Assembly: GCA_041402005.1 (NCBI GenBank)
Contig: JAWKTB010000007.1
Coordinates: 62,001 to 126,000, forward strand
Source of the DNA: JAJRXR01 sp041402005
GTDB taxonomy: Bacteria; Planctomycetota; Phycisphaerae; Phycisphaerales; UBA1924
Reading direction: 5' to 3'
DNA: 64,000 nucleotides
Part shown: positions 61,001 through 64,000 of the stretch, one piece after another
Layout: the number at the start of each line of letters is the position of its first letter
Numbering within the stretch: the first letter of the stretch is position 1
Translations under genes and position numbers: made by a program
Notes under the pieces: model-generated
Seen by the model: the letters and a program-made list of their open reading frames with translations, nothing else
What the model was told of the DNA's origin: nothing
The model's database searches: none

Positions 61001-61281
61001 AGGAGTCCAAGGCGCTCCTCGAGCCGTCCTCGGACGATCTGCAGATGTGCGTGTACGCGATGGCGCTGCGTCACGAGTACGACGAGGACGTCCGGGGCGT
61101 CGCGGAGTACTGGGTCCTGCGCACGGGGCGGCGCGGGCGGATCGACCTGGCGAGCCTCGACCTCGACAAGGCGCGCAAGAAGATCGTCAAGGCGGTGGAG
61201 GGGATGCTCGCGGGGCGGTTCGAGCGCGGGGCGTCGGGCTGCCGGGGGCTCTGCTCCGTGCTTGGCGATGGTGGGGGTTGA
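58012..61281 (+). CDS. UvrD-type helicase fused to PD-(D/E)xK nuclease
   Basis: The 1089-residue protein starts with an SF1A helicase: Walker A LAGPGTGKT (about 26-34), LTFTNKAGEEL (Ia), VVDEFQDVD (Walker B, about 243-251), VVGDDDQSIYAFRGA (III), and LLTAHASKGLEFDTVLLP (V), with VFYVACTRAKRRLVLL (VI). From about residue 842 an AddB/RecB-like nuclease follows: SYTSVKEYNDCPRCFYVRRVL, VVHKALEKH, and LRIVDYKTGQ (catalytic D-x-K) near residue 988. Cysteines in NDCPRC and CRGLC at the C-terminus could bind an Fe-S cluster. Such helicase-nucleases act in recombinational repair. It begins 10 bases after rsmD. Confidence 0.93.
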   Translation: MKDPLEGLNDAQREAVTHDASPLAVLAGPGTGKTRVITCRVAHMIEARGVEPERIVALTFTNKAGEELRDRLGELLSRSVAERVHCFTFHAFGRRLLRRFADIARMPLEPHLMDSAQERRLLTDLVEREGHFRAYAGEGVEAAIERTRRVMRDLDHRAIAPEEALARAESRIKEIGEDPERADERAELRRFVEAARLASAFARERGARGWVEYSDMILRPIQLLRESEIVRDMCRGDYRHFVVDEFQDVDRAQIELLKALAPPESNPDLCVVGDDDQSIYAFRGADELAFERFGGAWANGRTIALRESYRSERPVLAAAQAIIENAASRFAPEKVVERAEALKDVPEAAGAGVEVVRLDDWREDGEVIAAMIRAEVARNGDREYRDFAVIARNHGDLGRIHQALEVEGVPARIARPPSPFEDEGVKDVMAWVELTLDPGATWAAARLLRRPPLSVDATRLGELERTYRGQRSRAEAGQEGVEDPGPYPAWLASAGASDATLAPTMERLASMHAAFVDLAGRAPADETLGEIIRQTGVAHAELLDSRERTRRVVALVSVIRFARQRHARLDPPGDLRSFWRYLGELDPKERERAAGDPGETLEPEAAEDGGEDVVTLLTAHASKGLEFDTVLLPRVTPLGYPTKEHDEGEALPACVVEDEAREGARRDEERRVFYVACTRAKRRLVLLAKLPKGKSSATHYTLELLDKGLASDRDAGDVRREAHEAGVAGTQSDALRREAAAYAAHRGASVVLADARREVRLDAAGALELAGLGGDVVKSGQTLELAAWRMALIAHVERTGQTPTWAKEHGLADEAQRLCAPGEAATSGVIAFPPMKAPLRLSYTSVKEYNDCPRCFYVRRVLELEESKGAPQRVGEVVHKALEKHVGEMAAAEAEGREGPGVEALLSCARELFFRATPPGEEVDRRLLAQVEAQTKAAADMLEHDKAHVLEVERVVRFPFEHDGQTHEFTAKLDRVDQLSDEGGRTSLRIVDYKTGQESKALLEPSSDDLQMCVYAMALRHEYDEDVRGVAEYWVLRTGRRGRIDLASLDLDKARKKIVKAVEGMLAGRFERGASGCRGLCSVLGDGGG

Positions 61282-61359
61282 CGCAACCGAAAGGGCGATT
61301 GCCAGTAGGCTTCGGGTGAGTCGTCGGCGCTCCTGGCGACCCTCGGACGGAGGCGACGG

Positions 61360-64000
61360 GTGCGGCGTTTGGGCGTGCTGATCTCGGCGGTTTGTTTGGC
61401 GACGACCATGGTCGCCGATGTCGCGCGCGCGCAGGAGGTGGATCCAACCCTCGCTCCCCTCGACGCGGGGGCGCCCCTGCCACAGGACCCGCGCCTCGTG
61501 ACGCGCACGCTCGAGAACGGGCTGCGGGTGCTGGCGCTGCGCCACCCCTCGCCCCCCGGGCGGGTGCTGATCTGGGCCCGCGTGGACGTGGGGTCGCTCG
61601 ACGAGGGAGAGGACGAGCTGGGGTGCGCGCGCCTGGCGGAGGAGGCGTCGCTCGCCGGCGTGCGCGCGGGGGAGTGGCAGGCGGCGCTCGACCGCCTCGC
61701 CAGGCGCGGGCTGAACCCGGATGAGGCGTTCGGCGGGCGCACGCGGCAGGACCAGACGATCTTCTGGCTCGCGCTCCCGGACGCGGACGGCGACGCGCTG
61801 GACGCCGGGCTGTCGCTGTTGGGGCGGGTGGTCTTCGACGCGACGCTGGGCAAGGGGGAGGTTGAGCGGGCGCGGGAGCTGGCGCTTGGGGCGCTGCGGG
61901 CCAAGGGCGGCGCCGAGGCTCGGGCGAGGATGCAGTGGCTGCCCGAACTGGGCGGGGACTCGCTGATCGGGCGTCGCCCGGCGGACGGGGACGAGGCCTC
62001 GGTGCGGGCGGCGAGCGCGGGGGGTGTGCTCGCGTTCCGGGCCAGGTGGTACACGCCGACGAACACGACGGTGCTGATCGTGGGGGATATCGATCCGGAG
62101 CAGGCGACGCGGGCGGTGTCGCGCTGGTACGGGACGCTGGCGGCACGCGCGACGCCGGTGCGCCAGGCGCGCTGCTCGGCGTACCCCGAAGAGCGCCGGG
62201 CGGCGATCGGGTCGGATCCCGAACTGGGTGGGTCGGAGGTGGCGCTCGTCAGCATCGCGCCCCCGAGCGGGCCGGTGCGCACGCAGGGGGACCTGCGCAA
62301 GTTCCTGCTGGAGCAGACGGCGATGCGGGCGCTCGACGGGCGCATCAACGCCGCGATCGCGGAGGGACGCCTGGAGGCGATCGACCAGGGCGTCTTCGTC
62401 GCGGACTTGTACGGGGCGATGCGCGTGGCGCAGGTCGCGGCGACCGCGCCGGCGGACGGGTGGCGCGACGCCCTCGCCGGGCTGTGCGCCGAGACGCAGC
62501 GCATCCGCGAGTTCGGCTTCACCCGCACCGAGACCGACGAGGCGATCGCCCGGATGCTGACCATTCTGGACGAGTACGCCGAGGTGGAGGCGTCGCTGCC
62601 CTCGAGCGAGGTGATGCGCTGGCTGAACTACAACGACGCGGCGGGGCACGTCTGGATGACGATGCAGGCGGAGCTTGGCCTGGCCCGGCGCATCCTTATC
62701 GGCGTGCGCGCGGAGGAGCTGACGCGCGAGCTGCGGGAGATGATGCCGGAGGGGGCGGAGACGGTGGTGGTGACGGCGCCCGAGGGGGCGATCGAGAAGC
62801 GAGAGGTCCTGGCGGTCGTGGACGGGGCGATGGAGGGTCCGCTGGACCCGGTCGCGGAGCCGGCGCCCCCGACGGCGCTGACGCCCCGGCTGCCCGACGC
62901 GGGGGCGGTGGAAGAGATCACGGCTCACCCGCCGAGCGGGGTGTGGTCCGCGTGGCTGTCGAACAACGTGCGCGTGCACCATCGGCGCGTGCCGGGGTCG
63001 GAGGGGCGCGTGCTCGTGCGCGCGACGCTGGGCGATGTGGACGGGCGGACGGGCGAGGACGAGCTGGCGTCGGCGTGCGCCGAGGCGTGGGCGAGGCCGG
63101 CGGTGGAGGGGATCTCGTCGGTGCAGGTGCGTCGGTTGCTCGCCGACGCGCGGGTATCGGTCTCGGGGTGGGGAGACGCGGGGGGATTGGTGCTGCAGAT
63201 CGAGGCGTCGCCGCGGGACATGGTGCTGGCGTTCGAGCTGGCGCACCGCCTGCTCCTGGACCCATCGCTGGAGGGCCCGGCGCTCGAAAGGTGGCGGCGG
63301 GCCCGTTTGATGGAGCTGGAGAAGACCAGCCACGACCCGGTCGGGCGGCTGGACGACGGGCTCGCGGCGCTGGCCTCGCCCAGGGTCGAGCTCGACGAGG
63401 GGGGTGACGGGCGTGCGAACGAGGTCGGCGCGATCACGCTCGAGGGCGCGCGGGCGTGGCTGGGCGAACTCGTGGCATCAGCGCCACTTGAGGTCTCGAT
63501 CGTCGGGGACATCTCGCGCACCGATGCGTTCGAGCTGAGCGAGCGGTATCTGGGTTCGCTGCCGAGGCGGGCGCGTGTTTCGGCGTCGAGCGGGAGCGAC
63601 GATGAGGCCGGGTCGAGGCTCAGGCGGGTCGAAAACGTCGAGACGCGGACGCCGGTCGCGGGGGTGCTGTCGGCGCTGCGGGGGGGCGCGATGTCGGAGA
63701 CGCCCGAGGGGGGGCGTCTGGCGGTGGCGGCGCGGGTCTTGCAGTCGCGGCTCAACGCGACGCTGCGCGAGCAGCGCCGCCTCGTCTCCTCGGTCCGGTG
63801 CGAGGTTCACAGCGGCGCGGGGGGGCTGGGCGAGGACGTGCTGAGCGTGCGCACCACGTGCGAGCCGGAGCACAGCGATGAGGTCGCGGAGCTGATCGAG
63901 CGGGCGATCGAGGCGTTGTCGACGAAGCCGGCGAGCGCGGACGAGGTGTCCGCCGCGGCGAGTCAGGTCGCGGGCGAATACCGCGACGCGCTGGCGACGC
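61360..64000 (+). CDS. M16-like peptidase lacking the zinc motif, 3'-truncated
   Basis: GTG 61360 has a GGAGG upstream and begins MRRLGVLISAVCLATTMVADVARAQ, a signal peptide. The gene runs off the window, with at least 880 residues visible. The mature part is M16-like (RTLENGLRVLALRHP, then LDEGEDELGCARLAEEASLAGV). The zinc motif HxxEH is replaced by RxxEE, so metal binding is lost. The second half repeats the fold (LVRATLGDVDGR and VEGISSVQVRRLLADAR). Such inactive M16 proteins often pair with an active partner, which may lie beyond the window. The 3' end is not seen. Confidence 0.8.
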   Translation, partial: MRRLGVLISAVCLATTMVADVARAQEVDPTLAPLDAGAPLPQDPRLVTRTLENGLRVLALRHPSPPGRVLIWARVDVGSLDEGEDELGCARLAEEASLAGVRAGEWQAALDRLARRGLNPDEAFGGRTRQDQTIFWLALPDADGDALDAGLSLLGRVVFDATLGKGEVERARELALGALRAKGGAEARARMQWLPELGGDSLIGRRPADGDEASVRAASAGGVLAFRARWYTPTNTTVLIVGDIDPEQATRAVSRWYGTLAARATPVRQARCSAYPEERRAAIGSDPELGGSEVALVSIAPPSGPVRTQGDLRKFLLEQTAMRALDGRINAAIAEGRLEAIDQGVFVADLYGAMRVAQVAATAPADGWRDALAGLCAETQRIREFGFTRTETDEAIARMLTILDEYAEVEASLPSSEVMRWLNYNDAAGHVWMTMQAELGLARRILIGVRAEELTRELREMMPEGAETVVVTAPEGAIEKREVLAVVDGAMEGPLDPVAEPAPPTALTPRLPDAGAVEEITAHPPSGVWSAWLSNNVRVHHRRVPGSEGRVLVRATLGDVDGRTGEDELASACAEAWARPAVEGISSVQVRRLLADARVSVSGWGDAGGLVLQIEASPRDMVLAFELAHRLLLDPSLEGPALERWRRARLMELEKTSHDPVGRLDDGLAALASPRVELDEGGDGRANEVGAITLEGARAWLGELVASAPLEVSIVGDISRTDAFELSERYLGSLPRRARVSASSGSDDEAGSRLRRVENVETRTPVAGVLSALRGGAMSETPEGGRLAVAARVLQSRLNATLREQRRLVSSVRCEVHSGAGGLGEDVLSVRTTCEPEHSDEVAELIERAIEALSTKPASADEVSAAASQVAGEYRDALAT

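Overview
This window is a high-GC, gene-dense chromosomal segment, most likely from a planctomycete of the class Phycisphaerae. The evidence is two secreted proteins ending in the paired DFSDV-type 'GC-type dockerin' tail of that group, a HYExAFE-family protein, a CPxC zinc-ribbon membrane protein and a MauE/prepilin fusion, alongside ordinary bacterial housekeeping genes. There is no rRNA, no CRISPR array, and no recognisable transposase or integrase. One tRNA gene is present, tRNA-Ser(TGA).

Layout. 1-6.5 kb: a 5'-truncated unknown gene, a frameshifted nuoG, a TPR protein, hisS and a small zinc-ribbon membrane protein. 7.4-17.6 kb is a long run on the minus strand: cysteine desulfurase, a DUF4190-like protein, MlaF- and MlaD-type lipid transport genes, a lipase-like hydrolase, a HYExAFE protein, three small membrane or secreted proteins, a RicT/PSP1 protein and an oversized signal peptidase I. 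17.6-20.5 kb: a second MlaF-like ATPase, a TetR regulator, yidD, rnpA and a membrane protein. 20.5-24.0 kb: a ketosynthase pair, one intact and one lacking the catalytic residues, with a degenerate GxxExxY protein between them.

24.0-29.4 kb is the most unusual part. Two copies of a three-gene module stand in tandem. Each has a Cys-rich secreted mini-protein, a single-TM protein and a MauE-like redox membrane domain fused in frame to a type IV prepilin. The block is bracketed by two diverged copies of the 3' end of the ketosynthase gene, which looks like insertion at that 3' end. 29.4-34.2 kb: a large IPT/TIG lipoprotein, a small protein with four (D/E)PTLP repeats, a TAT-exported aminotransferase and a membrane-anchored protein.

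34.4-42.2 kb: glyS, then a tripartite efflux operon (HlyD-like adaptor, MacB-type ATPase, permease, TolC-like protein). 42.3-49.4 kb: a Vsr-Dcm fusion, tRNA-Ser, a cyclodeaminase-like protein, a SpoIIE-type phosphatase, a YkgJ-type protein, an M3 oligoendopeptidase and a dockerin-tailed protein. 49.5-64 kb: rsgA, a CRTAC1/FG-GAP dockerin protein, a frameshifted PLP decarboxylase, a lipoprotein, a LuxR regulator, an unknown protein, rsmD, a UvrD helicase-nuclease fusion and a 3'-truncated M16-like protein lacking its zinc motif.

Three housekeeping genes carry local anomalies: clustered one-base indels in nuoG, and sharply lower-GC inner segments in hisS and glyS. Intergenic regions hold several families of palindromic repeats. 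Assignments rest on motif recognition by eye; no database search was run.
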